DNA of 53,470 bases from an uncultured Microbacteriaceae bacterium. Its GTDB lineage: Bacteria > Actinomycetota > Actinomycetes > Actinomycetales > Microbacteriaceae. The notes below the pieces were generated by a model, which did no database searches, was not told the DNA's origin, and was given only the letters and a program-made list of their open reading frames with translations. Positions 44,654-52,606 of the stretch are shown piece after piece. Position numbers and translations under genes: made by a program. The stretch spans positions 1 through 53,470 of the forward strand of contig CALGUV010000024.1 of NCBI GenBank assembly GCA_937920245.1, given 5' to 3'. The stretch's first letter is position 1. Every line of letters starts with the position of its first letter.

Positions 44654-45162
44654 GAGATTTTACGCGCTCTTCTGGCAGCAAGCTCATCGTGAACAGCGGC
44701 TTCTTCAGCCGCGAAGTCAACCAGAGTGGCCTCAACTTCGCGCAGCACTCGGCCTATCGCAATACCAAAGACGCCCTGGCCCTGGCCTAGAAGATCGATT
44801 ACCTCGTCTTGGGAAGTACACAAGTAAACTCTTGCCCCATCTGACATAAGAGTCGTGTTGGTTAGATCCGAGATACCGGCTGCAGCCAGCTGCTCGACTG
44901 CAATTCTTATCTGCTGGAGTGAAACACCGGTGTCTAGAAGTCTCTTAACAAGCTTCAAAACCAAAATATCTCGGAATGAATAAAGTCGCTGAGACCCAGA
45001 GCCGGTCGCGCCCTGTATGGCAGGAACCGCAAGTCCGGTTCTATCCCAGTAATCCAACTGACGGTAGGTAATTCCAGCTGCCGCAGCCGCTGAAGCCCCC
45101 CGGTAACCAATATCGGTGTTCGGCAAGCCGTCAGTGAACAAGACACCAGATTCGTATTCCAC
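44650..45162 (-). CDS. MerR-family regulator (Rv1830-like)
   Basis: This 170-residue MerR protein has a winged helix-turn-helix (about 17-80; GITYRQLDYWDRTGLAVPA, then RLYSFRDILVLKLVKRLLDTG) and a C-terminal domain lacking the cysteine metal site of metal sensors. By gene order (pgsA, FHA, MerR, MerR) it corresponds to mycobacterial Rv1830, a regulator tied to growth and division. The GTG start has AGGAG five bases upstream. The Rv1829-type gene that sits between the two MerR genes in mycobacteria is absent. Confidence 0.85.
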   Translation of the reverse strand: MEYESGVLFTDGLPNTDIGYRGASAAAAAGITYRQLDYWDRTGLAVPAIQGATGSGSQRLYSFRDILVLKLVKRLLDTGVSLQQIRIAVEQLAAAGISDLTNTTLMSDGARVYLCTSQDEVIDLLGQGQGVFGIAIGRVLREVEATLVDFAAEEAAVHDELAARRARKIS

Positions 45163-45244
45163 CGTTACTCCTAATTTGAACAGACTGCTAAGTCTGCCTT
45201 CAAGTTGAGGTTTAGGGTTTCTATTGCGGCTTGGGCGTGTCGCA

Positions 45245-45925
45245 CTATCGTTCTATCTCTTCAATGACTTCGGTTATCAGGTGTGACCTAATTGCCCCGA
45301 ACCGCTCCGCTATCTCCCTGGAAATGTGCCCGGCCTTTGCCGCGCTGTCAGGAGCCTTTTTCCGAAGAATCGGCTCAGTGACGCCCGTGATTATTCCAAT
45401 CTCGCGCTCGGATGCGGACTTCAAGCCACGTAAGTGCCGTGGTTGAATGCCAAACTCTTCCAGTCCGACAAGGGCGAATGCAATCTCGACCTCGTGCGAA
45501 GAATGAGGCTGGGCCCCAAAAAGACCTAAGTCCGCACCTTCTTTGAAGGCAAGATCTGAAAGACCAGTCTCAAGCTTTAGTTGAGAAGTCGAGAAGCGCT
45601 GCCCTTTTCGAAGCGATGACGGACTCGCGGCAGGCAACAGCGGCTGTCTGCCGGAATCCAGTTCATCTAGATACTCCCTAATTACTTTGAGGGGAAGATA
45701 CTGATCGCGCTGAAGGGTCAGAATAATTCTTAGGCGCTCAATTTGCGGTTCCGAAAACTTTCGATATCCAGCATCGGTGCGCTCCGGAGTAACAAGGCCC
45801 TGGTCCTCTAAAAAGCGAAGCTTAGATGGGCTGAGGTCACCAAAGTCTGGCTTTAGAACTGAAAGCACCTGCCCGATTGTGTAGAGCTTGCGGTGATCTT
45901 GAAGTCGCGATAAGGAGTTCTCCAT
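45245..45925 (-). CDS. ftsR: MerR-family regulator FtsR (Rv1828-like)
   Basis: This 226-residue MerR-like regulator has an N-terminal DNA-binding domain (YTIGQVLSVLKPDFGDLSPSKLRFLEDQG, in two pieces, then GYRKFSEPQIERLRIIL) and a C-terminal domain (about 125-226). The homologue in Corynebacterium activates ftsZ and is called FtsR. A good GGAGG precedes the ATG by seven bases. It follows the FHA gene by two bases, the same order as garA-Rv1828 in mycobacteria. A role on the ftsZ promoter in this window is plausible but not shown. Confidence 0.88.
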   Translation of the reverse strand: MENSLSRLQDHRKLYTIGQVLSVLKPDFGDLSPSKLRFLEDQGLVTPERTDAGYRKFSEPQIERLRIILTLQRDQYLPLKVIREYLDELDSGRQPLLPAASPSSLRKGQRFSTSQLKLETGLSDLAFKEGADLGLFGAQPHSSHEVEIAFALVGLEEFGIQPRHLRGLKSASEREIGIITGVTEPILRKKAPDSAAKAGHISREIAERFGAIRSHLITEVIEEIER

Positions 45926-45927
45926 GC

Positions 45928-46347
45928 TCAGCCCTCCTTCTTCGAAGAATAAAAAGTTAGACGAAATTTCCCAATTAGCACTTCAGCTCCATCGGCCAAA
46001 TTAATCTTGTCTACTCGATCGCCGTCAACATAGGTGCCGTTCATGGAGCCCAGATCCTCCAGCTGGAAGACCGAGTCCTTCCTGGAGACTTGAACGTGCT
46101 TTCTTGAAACGGTCACGTCATCCAGAAAAATATCGGCTTCGGGGTGTCTTCCGGCGATTGTTAGATTCTGGTCTAAAAGGAACCTTGATCCGGCCCCGGG
46201 TCCCCTGTGTGAAATAAGAAGAGCCGAGTTGGAAGGAAGGGCCGCTACCGCGATCGCTTCCTCGTCAGAGAGGACGGAGGCGTTTTTGGCTATCAGGTCG
46301 TCTGAAAAACGAGCTGTGTCGTCACTTCCAAAAGCTTCCTTAGACAA
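45928..46347 (-). CDS. GarA-like FHA-domain protein
   Basis: This small protein of about 139 residues has a single FHA domain (about 50-130), a phosphothreonine-binding module: AGRHPEADIFLDDVTVSRKH (in parts GRHP, SRKH) and LEDLGSMNGTYVDG. GarA controls 2-oxoglutarate metabolism after phosphorylation of an N-terminal ETTS motif. Here that motif is not present; DDTARF offers one threonine in a similar place. I choose the TTG at 46347 because GGAGG lies five bases upstream; an in-frame ATG at 46476 would run far into pgsA. Function as a GarA is inferred from gene order. Confidence 0.85.
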   Translation of the reverse strand: MSKEAFGSDDTARFSDDLIAKNASVLSDEEAIAVAALPSNSALLISHRGPGAGSRFLLDQNLTIAGRHPEADIFLDDVTVSRKHVQVSRKDSVFQLEDLGSMNGTYVDGDRVDKINLADGAEVLIGKFRLTFYSSKKEG

Positions 46348-46360
46348 TTTAGCCTCCCCC

Positions 46361-46942
46361 TCATACTTTAGGGGATTTTGGCTTGATGGATGACAAGACT
46401 TCGATAACTTGCTTGACATACAACAAGCCCGACAGCCAATAGAGTCCAACGCCCCAATACGCGAAGCCCCAGGCAAGCGGCAGCACTATGAAATCAGCCT
46501 CTGGCCAAACATCAACCATCAACAAAAGCGGCAGTGCGTATAGAAGAGCAAAAGTCCCGGCTTTACCCAGGAAGTGCACTGGCAATGGCCCGTAGCCATG
46601 GCTTGCCAAAATCGGGTAGACAATCACCAGCATCAAGTCTCTAGAGGCGACGATAAGGGCTAGCCAAAGTGGAATGTTGCCATTGATGGTCAGGCCAATG
46701 AGCGCTGCAAAGATGAAGAGCCGGTCGGCAGCTGGATCCAGTAGCTGACCCAGCTTGGTGATTTGATTAAAGCGCCTTGCTATTTGCCCATCTAGCCAAT
46801 CGGTGGCGCTGGCAACCATCAAAGTAATCAACGCTGCAATAAATTGCCCAGTCAGAAGTAAAACCAAGAACACCGGCACCATAAAAAGCCGAAGGATGCT
46901 GAGCATGTTTGGAATGCTTCGTAGCTCCTGCATAACGCCCAT
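46361..46942 (-). CDS. pgsA: CDP-alcohol phosphatidyltransferase (PgsA-like)
   Basis: This membrane enzyme of about 193 residues has the full CDP-alcohol motif DGQIAR-x8-G-x3-D-x3-D (in WLDGQIARRF, then GQLLDPAADR). About five membrane helices are visible. It most likely makes phosphatidylglycerophosphate or cardiolipin; mycobacterial pgsA2 has the same position upstream of garA. I choose the ATG at 46942: a TAGAAT -10 ends six bases before it, so it is probably leaderless. A TTG at 46948 and an ATG at 46933 are alternatives. It heads the pgsA-FHA-ftsR transcript. Confidence 0.88.
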   Translation of the reverse strand: MGVMQELRSIPNMLSILRLFMVPVFLVLLLTGQFIAALITLMVASATDWLDGQIARRFNQITKLGQLLDPAADRLFIFAALIGLTINGNIPLWLALIVASRDLMLVIVYPILASHGYGPLPVHFLGKAGTFALLYALPLLLMVDVWPEADFIVLPLAWGFAYWGVGLYWLSGLLYVKQVIEVLSSIKPKSPKV

Positions 46943-46948
46943 GCCCAA

Positions 46949-46954
46949 ATTCTA
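46949..46954 (-). promoter_or_regulatory. -10 element (TAGAAT) of pgsA, leaderless arrangement
   Basis: TAGAAT within TATAGAAT lies six bases before the pgsA ATG on the minus strand. The spacing puts the transcription start at the start codon. No clear -35; CTGGTT lies at 17 bp. Confidence 0.5.
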
Positions 46955-47086
46955 TAGCTCCAAGGTAAATCAACCAGGTCTGCGCGCTCATGGACGAAAT
47001 CAACATCACAAAACCCCAAGGCTACCTTGGTAGGATAGGAGCATTCGTTGCGCCTGCTTGCAACAAAACCCTTTGGAGATTCTGAG

Positions 47087-48685
47087 ATGATCGGCGTGCG
47101 CGACCTCGAGATTCGCATCGGACCCAGAGTGCTGATGCAGGGCGTAAATTTTCGGGTGGATAAGGGCGACAAAGTTGGACTGGTTGGCAGAAATGGTGCC
47201 GGCAAGACCACCCTCACAAAAATACTTGCCGGTGACGGCCAGCCCTCTCAGGGCTTCGTCGATCGCCAAGGTGAAATCGGTTATCTTCCCCAGGACCCCC
47301 GTACCGGAGACCCAGAACAACTTGCAAGAACCAGAATTCTGAACGCCAGAAACCTTGGCGACACTCTCGAGGGGATGAATAACGCCGGCCTTGAGATGGG
47401 AAGCCCAGACCCAGAAGTATCAGCCGCGGCCATGATTTCATACGCGAAGTTCGAAGAGCGCTTCCAGGCTGCCGGCGGCTATGCCGCGGAGGCTCAGGCC
47501 GAGGCGATAGCAGGAAGCCTAGGAATCAAAGGGCAGATACTAAACCAGCCTCTAAAGACCCTCTCGGGCGGACAGCGTCGAAGAATTGAACTGGCACGAA
47601 TCTTGTTTAGCAACGCCCAAATCATGATCCTCGATGAGCCGACAAACCACCTCGATGCAGACTCCGTTGTTTGGCTAAGAGAATTTCTGAAGTCTTATAA
47701 GGGCGGGCTGATTATCATCAGCCACGATGTCGCCCTAGTCGAAGAAACGGTAAATCGCGTCTTCTACTTAGACGCCATCCGCACGGTAATTGACATCTAC
47801 AACATGGGCTGGAATCAATATAAAAAAGCCAGAGAGACCGACGAAGAGCGTCGGAAGCGTGAGCGATCAATCGCCCAGAAAAAGGCAAGCACCTTGCAGC
47901 TTCAGGCCGCCAAATTCGGTGCGAAGGCCAGCAAAGCGGTTGCTGCCAAGCAAATGGTGCGTCGAGCAGAATCTTTGCTTGCGAACTTGGATGACGTGAG
48001 AGAAGTAGAACGCGTCGCCAAAATTAAGTTTCCTGATCCTGCTCCCTGCGGTAAAACACCCCTGATGGCTGAGAACTTGAGCAGAAGCTATGGCTCGCTG
48101 GAGATCTTCACCGCCGTTGATTTAGCGATTGACCGCGGTTCAAGGGTCGTCATCATCGGGCTAAATGGAGCAGGAAAGACCACACTGCTAAGGATTCTTG
48201 CAGGAGTGGACAAGCCGGACACCGGCGAACTGATTGCCGGTCACGGACTCAAGGTTGGCTACTTTGCTCAGGAGCATGAGACCTTGGACGTGAACAAAAC
48301 CGTACTTCAGAACATGCAGGATGCCGCCCCTGGCCTTCCCGACACCGATGCCAGAAAAGTGCTCGGCTCTTTCCTGTTCTCAGGTGACGATGTCTCGAAG
48401 CTAGCCGGAGTGCTTTCTGGAGGCGAAAAGACCAGACTTGCGCTTGCATCACTTGTGGTGTCATCTGCAAATGTGCTGCTGCTTGACGAGCCAACCAACA
48501 ACTTGGACCCAGCTAGCCGTGAAGAGATTCTGGGCGCTCTTGCTGGCTTTAAAGGCGCAGTTGTGTTGGTCTCGCACGACGTTGGAGCCGTTGAAGCATT
48601 GAACCCGGAACGAGTGTTGATTTTGCCCGATGGAGACGAAGACCACTGGAACGAAGGTTATGCCGATCTGATTGCGCTTTCCTAA
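47087..48685 (+). CDS. ABC-F family ATPase
   Basis: This soluble protein of about 532 residues has two ATP-binding cassettes and no membrane domain: Walker A GRNGAGKTTL and GLNGAGKTTLL, signatures LSGGQRRRIELAR and LSGGEKTRLALAS, Walker B LDEPTNHLD and LDEPTNNLD. The linker between them (about 245-315) is charged and helical. ABC-F proteins act on the ribosome E site as translation factors or antibiotic protection proteins; which applies is unknown. I choose the ATG at 47087 (GGAG eight bases upstream) over a TTG at 47048. TAGGAT (47031-47036) is a possible -10. Confidence 0.93.
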   Translation: MIGVRDLEIRIGPRVLMQGVNFRVDKGDKVGLVGRNGAGKTTLTKILAGDGQPSQGFVDRQGEIGYLPQDPRTGDPEQLARTRILNARNLGDTLEGMNNAGLEMGSPDPEVSAAAMISYAKFEERFQAAGGYAAEAQAEAIAGSLGIKGQILNQPLKTLSGGQRRRIELARILFSNAQIMILDEPTNHLDADSVVWLREFLKSYKGGLIIISHDVALVEETVNRVFYLDAIRTVIDIYNMGWNQYKKARETDEERRKRERSIAQKKASTLQLQAAKFGAKASKAVAAKQMVRRAESLLANLDDVREVERVAKIKFPDPAPCGKTPLMAENLSRSYGSLEIFTAVDLAIDRGSRVVIIGLNGAGKTTLLRILAGVDKPDTGELIAGHGLKVGYFAQEHETLDVNKTVLQNMQDAAPGLPDTDARKVLGSFLFSGDDVSKLAGVLSGGEKTRLALASLVVSSANVLLLDEPTNNLDPASREEILGALAGFKGAVVLVSHDVGAVEALNPERVLILPDGDEDHWNEGYADLIALS

Positions 48686-48756
48686 AACAAAAAAATTCCG
48701 CAGACAGCTGTTTTAGGCTCAATCGAAACCATTCCTGGCAGCACGGCAAAACTCCA

Positions 48757-48783
48757 CCGTAATCGATTGAAATCGATTCACGG
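48757..48783. other. Hairpin in the convergent ABC-F / MFS gap
   Basis: CCGTAATCGAT (48757-48767), loop TGAA, and ATCGATTCACGG (48772-48783) form an 11-bp stem with one bulged base. CACCGT and ACGGTG flank it as a competing pair. It lies between convergent genes and may act in termination for either, but has no T-tract. The 126-bp gap holds no gene. Confidence 0.35.
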
Positions 48784-48811
48784 ACGGTGCAACCTCTGCA
48801 AATGGCGCGGC

Positions 48812-50074
48812 CTAACCCTTAGTCGTAGTCGACTCTTTCAGCAGGCTCAATATATAAATTGTCGCAATCAAGCAAAGCACAGCGGCAGTAATCCAAGCAA
48901 TGAAGTAGGTCCCTTGTGTCTGTCGTATAACCCCCGCGAAAATTGACGCCACGGCAGCACCGACCATGTGGCTTGCAAACACCCAACCGAAAACGACTCC
49001 GGACCGGTTCACGCCAAAATATCGGCGGCACAATTCGATAGTTGGCGGGACAGTAGCGATCCAGTCCAACCCATAAAACACTACGAAGAAAATTAGTGGC
49101 GGCTCTGCCGTTGGGCCAAGTACAAAAGGAACCGTAAACAGTGCCAGTCCCCTAAGGCCGTAGTAAAAAGCCAAAAGCACAACCGGGTTGTAGCGATCGG
49201 TGAGCCAGCCCGACGCTATTGTGCCGACCAAGTCAAACACTCCAACCATCGCCAGGAGCCCCGCAGCCAACTGCAGTGGCATGCCGTGATCACTGGTTGC
49301 CGGAATAAAGTGTGCGCCGATGAGGCCGTTTGTCGTCCAGCCGCAAATAAAGAACGTTAAGGCCAACGCCCAGAAGGCCCTGGTTTTGCTTGCATCACGC
49401 AAAACCCGTAGGTTACCCATAACAGAAATCGGTGCGGCGTCCGGAACCTCATCTGTCGGGACCCAGCCAAGTGGTCTCAGGCCAACCTTTTCGGGTCTAT
49501 CGCGGAAGAATATAAAGAAAACTGCCGCAATCAAGAGCGAGAAGCAGGCCACAATCACGGAGGCCGTTTTCCAGCCAGATGCGATGAGCACTATCGAAAT
49601 CAGTGGCAGAAAGACCAGTGAACCGGTGGCATAAGCCGCGGAGAATATTCCAGTGACGACGCCGCGGTGCCTGATAAACCAGCGACTAGCCACCATGGAA
49701 CCGAACACGAGGGCCAGGCAACCAGTGCCGGAGCCGACCAATACTCCCCAGAGGGCAATAAGTTGCCAGCTAGAGGTCATAAACACGGTCAGGCCCGTCC
49801 CTAAAGACACGAGAACCAGTGCCATAGTGGCGACAGATCTGATAGAAAAACGCTCCATGAGCGTTGCCGAAAACGGCGCCACCAGGCCGTAGAAGACGAG
49901 GTTTACAGATAGTGCAAGAGAAGTGTCGGTTCGACTCCATCCAAACTCGGTTTCCAATGGCTCGAAAAAGATTGAGGTGGTCGACCGAAACGCAGCTGCA
50001 CCAATTAGAGCGACGAAGGTAACGGCCACAATTCCAATGAACCTTCGCGGCATCATTCTTCTGGATAGTTTCAT
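48812..50074 (-). CDS. Major facilitator superfamily transporter
   Basis: This 420-residue protein has 12 predicted membrane helices in two halves. The N-terminal FFEPLETEFGWSRTDTSLAL and the second-half loop GWLTDRYNP resemble the monocarboxylate/oxalate-formate type MFS group. The substrate cannot be read from sequence; an organic anion is a reasonable guess. The ATG has only a weak GAG ribosome site. A good promoter (TTGCAT, 17 bp, TAAACT) lies upstream, so it can be transcribed apart from the two-component genes that precede it on the same strand. A regulatory link to them is possible. Confidence 0.85.
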   Translation of the reverse strand: MKLSRRMMPRRFIGIVAVTFVALIGAAAFRSTTSIFFEPLETEFGWSRTDTSLALSVNLVFYGLVAPFSATLMERFSIRSVATMALVLVSLGTGLTVFMTSSWQLIALWGVLVGSGTGCLALVFGSMVASRWFIRHRGVVTGIFSAAYATGSLVFLPLISIVLIASGWKTASVIVACFSLLIAAVFFIFFRDRPEKVGLRPLGWVPTDEVPDAAPISVMGNLRVLRDASKTRAFWALALTFFICGWTTNGLIGAHFIPATSDHGMPLQLAAGLLAMVGVFDLVGTIASGWLTDRYNPVVLLAFYYGLRGLALFTVPFVLGPTAEPPLIFFVVFYGLDWIATVPPTIELCRRYFGVNRSGVVFGWVFASHMVGAAVASIFAGVIRQTQGTYFIAWITAAVLCLIATIYILSLLKESTTTKG

Positions 50075-50130
50075 TAGTCGAATCTCATCTTCATGTCGGA
50101 CTCAGTTCGAGCGCCGGCTGAACTAAAAAT

Positions 50131-50159
50131 AGTTTAGGTTGCCGCGTCTCGGGATGCAA
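50131..50159 (-). promoter_or_regulatory. Promoter of the MFS gene with overlapping palindrome
   Basis: TTGCAT (50159-50154) and TAAACT (50136-50131) are separated by 17 bp, the best-spaced -35/-10 pair I found here. Transcription would start near 50124, about 50 nt before the ATG. A small palindrome, AACTA-AAAA-TAGTT (50121-50134), overlaps the -10 and could be an operator, though it may be chance in A/T-rich DNA. Confidence 0.6.
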
Positions 50160-50235
50160 TCGCTCTCCACGGCGGCTGCAGTTAGAGGTGCTCTTGTTCT
50201 AAGTCGAGTTTCGGGAAGCTGAGCCCTGGCGCGGT

Positions 50236-51897
50236 CTAAGAATATATGGTTGCGGTCAATTTGGCGCCGCCGCCCTCATTGAAGCTCAGGGAGAACTCAT
50301 CCTCTGTGAGCGCTCTCAGCACACTGAGTCCAGAGCCCAGTTTTGAGCTTTTTGCAAGTGGGCCAGTGCCATTATCGACAACGCTTAGATTGAACACTCC
50401 CGGTTTTTCGCTGCTCAGCTTTACCTCAACCTTTCTGGCTGAGCCGTGACGGACTGAGTTAGTCACGGCCTCCTGAATAAGCATGAAGCAGACATTTTCC
50501 TGAAGTGGAGAAAGATCTCGGCAGCTGTTGGTCACAACCACTTCGGCAACGAAAGCCCACTGATCAGTGAGCGACTTCAGGCGATTAGACAAGGGCAGTT
50601 CAGTGTCGGTCAAAAACTCATCTCGTGCCTTCTCGATTATTGTGAGCACCTCGTCCTCCAACTCCACCGAATCAATCGTCTGAGCTGCATCGATTGAGAG
50701 TTGGAGCGCAAGCACATCGGACTGAACTGCCCCGTGTAGCTTCTGGGACAGCCTCCGGTAGATCATCGCACTGAAAGCCTGATTCAGAGACCCGTTCTTG
50801 CCGTTCTGGAGTATGTTCTTGTACTCCCCAACTTGGAGCTCGGGACGAAATGAAATTAGGGCCGCCGTCACCAGCACGGAGCTAACAACAACGAAATTCA
50901 GCAGCAACCCGGCCACAAAGCCCTCAAGTTGGATGGAACCCGAAAGATAGAACTGATTCACTGAGGTGATCGGGATCGACATTATTGAGGCGAAAACAAG
51001 AATCGCCAAGAGACCTCTGCCACGAGCGAATTTCGACCAAGCTAACTGGGCAAAAAATATAGTTATTGTCAGCAGAAAAAAGCTACTTAGCGCAGGGATC
51101 ACTGCGCTTCCACCTCTGCCGAAGACCACATTAACCAGCCAGAACCCTGCCGCGTATACAAACGCCGCTGGAATGGGCGTGCCAAATGGCCTTAGCGCCA
51201 GCGCCTCGGCAGTGGTTCCCCTGATAAGGAAGTAGCGGGCTGTGGGACCACTGAGATGGGCCAGCGACTTGGAAAGCGGTTTAATGCAGTCCATGATCAC
51301 TCGTTCCAGCGAGTCTCGACTGGTAAGCCCCTCATCCCGACGTAGTTGGCGGAACTTTGCAGACACATTTGCAGATAGATCATCGAATACCAGCGCCAAG
51401 TTAGCGCTCAATTTTGCCTGGTCAATAGGTGCGGTGACTCGTTCGAGATTGATTCTGCGACGGACTCTGGAGCGTCTTCTTAGTCTTTCCAGCAGCGAAG
51501 CTGCTGGAATCAAGATTGCCCCGGCAACCGTGAAAACTGCCAACCGCCCCAAGCTTGGCGGGGCAGCAAGGTCAGCTAGCGCGCTTTCCAAAAACCATTC
51601 CAGCAGATAGACGACCGCACCCAATCCGGCACCGAACGCTAAGACCAGGAAAGGGTTGGCGGGTCGCTCACGAATTGAGGCGAAGATTGTGCGCCGTGCA
51701 AGCTCCGAAGTTAATAGAACAAGGCCAAAAATAAGTATGTTGCTCAACAAGGTAACTAGATACTGATCCCAAGTAGCTGCTCCAGACCAGCCCAAGCTAA
51801 CAATTAGGACAACTGGAATTCCAACCAGTACCGACTGGAGACGGTCCAGGAGCCACGGGCCACCAATAGCGCCAAAGGTGTTTTTTAGGGCCTGCAT
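50236..51897 (-). CDS. Membrane histidine kinase, NarL-partner type
   Basis: This 553-residue kinase has about four membrane helices at the N-terminus (20-135), a basic cytoplasmic segment with helical repeats (about 140-222), a second group of about four helices (240-350), then the kinase core. The phospho-acceptor region reads YRRLSQKLHGAVQSDVLALQ, with H388 followed by Gly, not the usual Asp/Glu. The HATPase domain has the N box EAVTN (476-480) and G boxes DNGTG (508-512) and GSGL (521-524). It lies one base after the response regulator gene. Signal unknown. Confidence 0.85.
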   Translation of the reverse strand: MQALKNTFGAIGGPWLLDRLQSVLVGIPVVLIVSLGWSGAATWDQYLVTLLSNILIFGLVLLTSELARRTIFASIRERPANPFLVLAFGAGLGAVVYLLEWFLESALADLAAPPSLGRLAVFTVAGAILIPAASLLERLRRRSRVRRRINLERVTAPIDQAKLSANLALVFDDLSANVSAKFRQLRRDEGLTSRDSLERVIMDCIKPLSKSLAHLSGPTARYFLIRGTTAEALALRPFGTPIPAAFVYAAGFWLVNVVFGRGGSAVIPALSSFFLLTITIFFAQLAWSKFARGRGLLAILVFASIMSIPITSVNQFYLSGSIQLEGFVAGLLLNFVVVSSVLVTAALISFRPELQVGEYKNILQNGKNGSLNQAFSAMIYRRLSQKLHGAVQSDVLALQLSIDAAQTIDSVELEDEVLTIIEKARDEFLTDTELPLSNRLKSLTDQWAFVAEVVVTNSCRDLSPLQENVCFMLIQEAVTNSVRHGSARKVEVKLSSEKPGVFNLSVVDNGTGPLAKSSKLGSGLSVLRALTEDEFSLSFNEGGGAKLTATIYS

Positions 51898-51898
51898 C

Positions 51899-52534
51899 TC
51901 ACTTGCCTTGTCCCCTTAGAACAACCCGCGCTAAGTGAACTCGTTGATTTCTGTCCATTTGAGCCGGAAGGCCAAGGGCCTTTGAAATTCTATTCAAGGA
52001 GATGGCGACTGACTCTTCGTTAATGCCACGGATTCTCGCGATTTCTTTATTTGAGTGACCGAGTGCCAGCAGCGAGAGCGTCTCCATCTGAACATCGGTG
52101 AGCTTTGCCAGTGGACCGGTGCGTGCGTTTTTCGGCGCGCCCTTTTTTTCGAGAGATGAGTTGATCGCCTGAACCAGCTGATCAATTTCGGATATCGAAG
52201 ACTTAGTGACATACACGGAGTTGTCTGCCATCACAGGCGACTTGCCACCACTGATTAAGCGTGGATCCTCGTAGCTGGTCAGGTAAACAACCCCCAAATC
52301 CGGATGAGCCTTCTGCCAGAGAAGCGAAACATCAATGCCATTGATTGTCTCTCCTAGGTGAAGATCAGCAATTAGCACATCAATCTTGGCGGTTTCAATC
52401 AGCTCCAAAGCTTCCAGTGCTGTTGAAACAGAAAACACTATTTCGAGATTCTCTTGGGCAAGCGAAGTTCCAAGAGACAGGCGCAGCAGGTCGTTGTCTT
52501 CTACTATGCCGATCCTGGTGGGGCTTTTAGTCAT
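51899..52534 (-). CDS. Response regulator, NarL/FixJ type
   Basis: This 211-residue regulator has a receiver domain (about 6-125) with E12/D13, phospho-acceptor D57 (LIADLHLG), T85 and K110 all intact. A LuxR-type helix-turn-helix follows (about 145-205; LTDVQMETLSLLALGHSNKEIA). It is the gene before the kinase and should be its partner. A GATAAT -10 (52563-52558) would start transcription about 15 nt before the ATG; the ribosome site is weak (AAAGAAG). Targets are unknown; the downstream MFS gene is a candidate. Confidence 0.92.
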   Translation of the reverse strand: MTKSPTRIGIVEDNDLLRLSLGTSLAQENLEIVFSVSTALEALELIETAKIDVLIADLHLGETINGIDVSLLWQKAHPDLGVVYLTSYEDPRLISGGKSPVMADNSVYVTKSSISEIDQLVQAINSSLEKKGAPKNARTGPLAKLTDVQMETLSLLALGHSNKEIARIRGINEESVAISLNRISKALGLPAQMDRNQRVHLARVVLRGQGK

Positions 52535-52606
52535 TGCTGCTTCTTTCTTTGAGAGAAATTATCTCGCTCTTACTGGCCCGGGAACTAGAGGAACCAGCCG
52601 CGGCGT

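Noticed and set aside
48761-48778. AATCGATT repeats as a recombination or attachment site
   Set aside because: The repeat is explained by one arm of a hairpin, and there is no integrase, tRNA gene or other mobile gene nearby.
50121-50134. AACTA-AAAA-TAGTT as a firm operator
   Set aside because: Arms are only five bases in A/T-rich promoter DNA, so it may be chance; reported only as a possibility in the MFS promoter entry.
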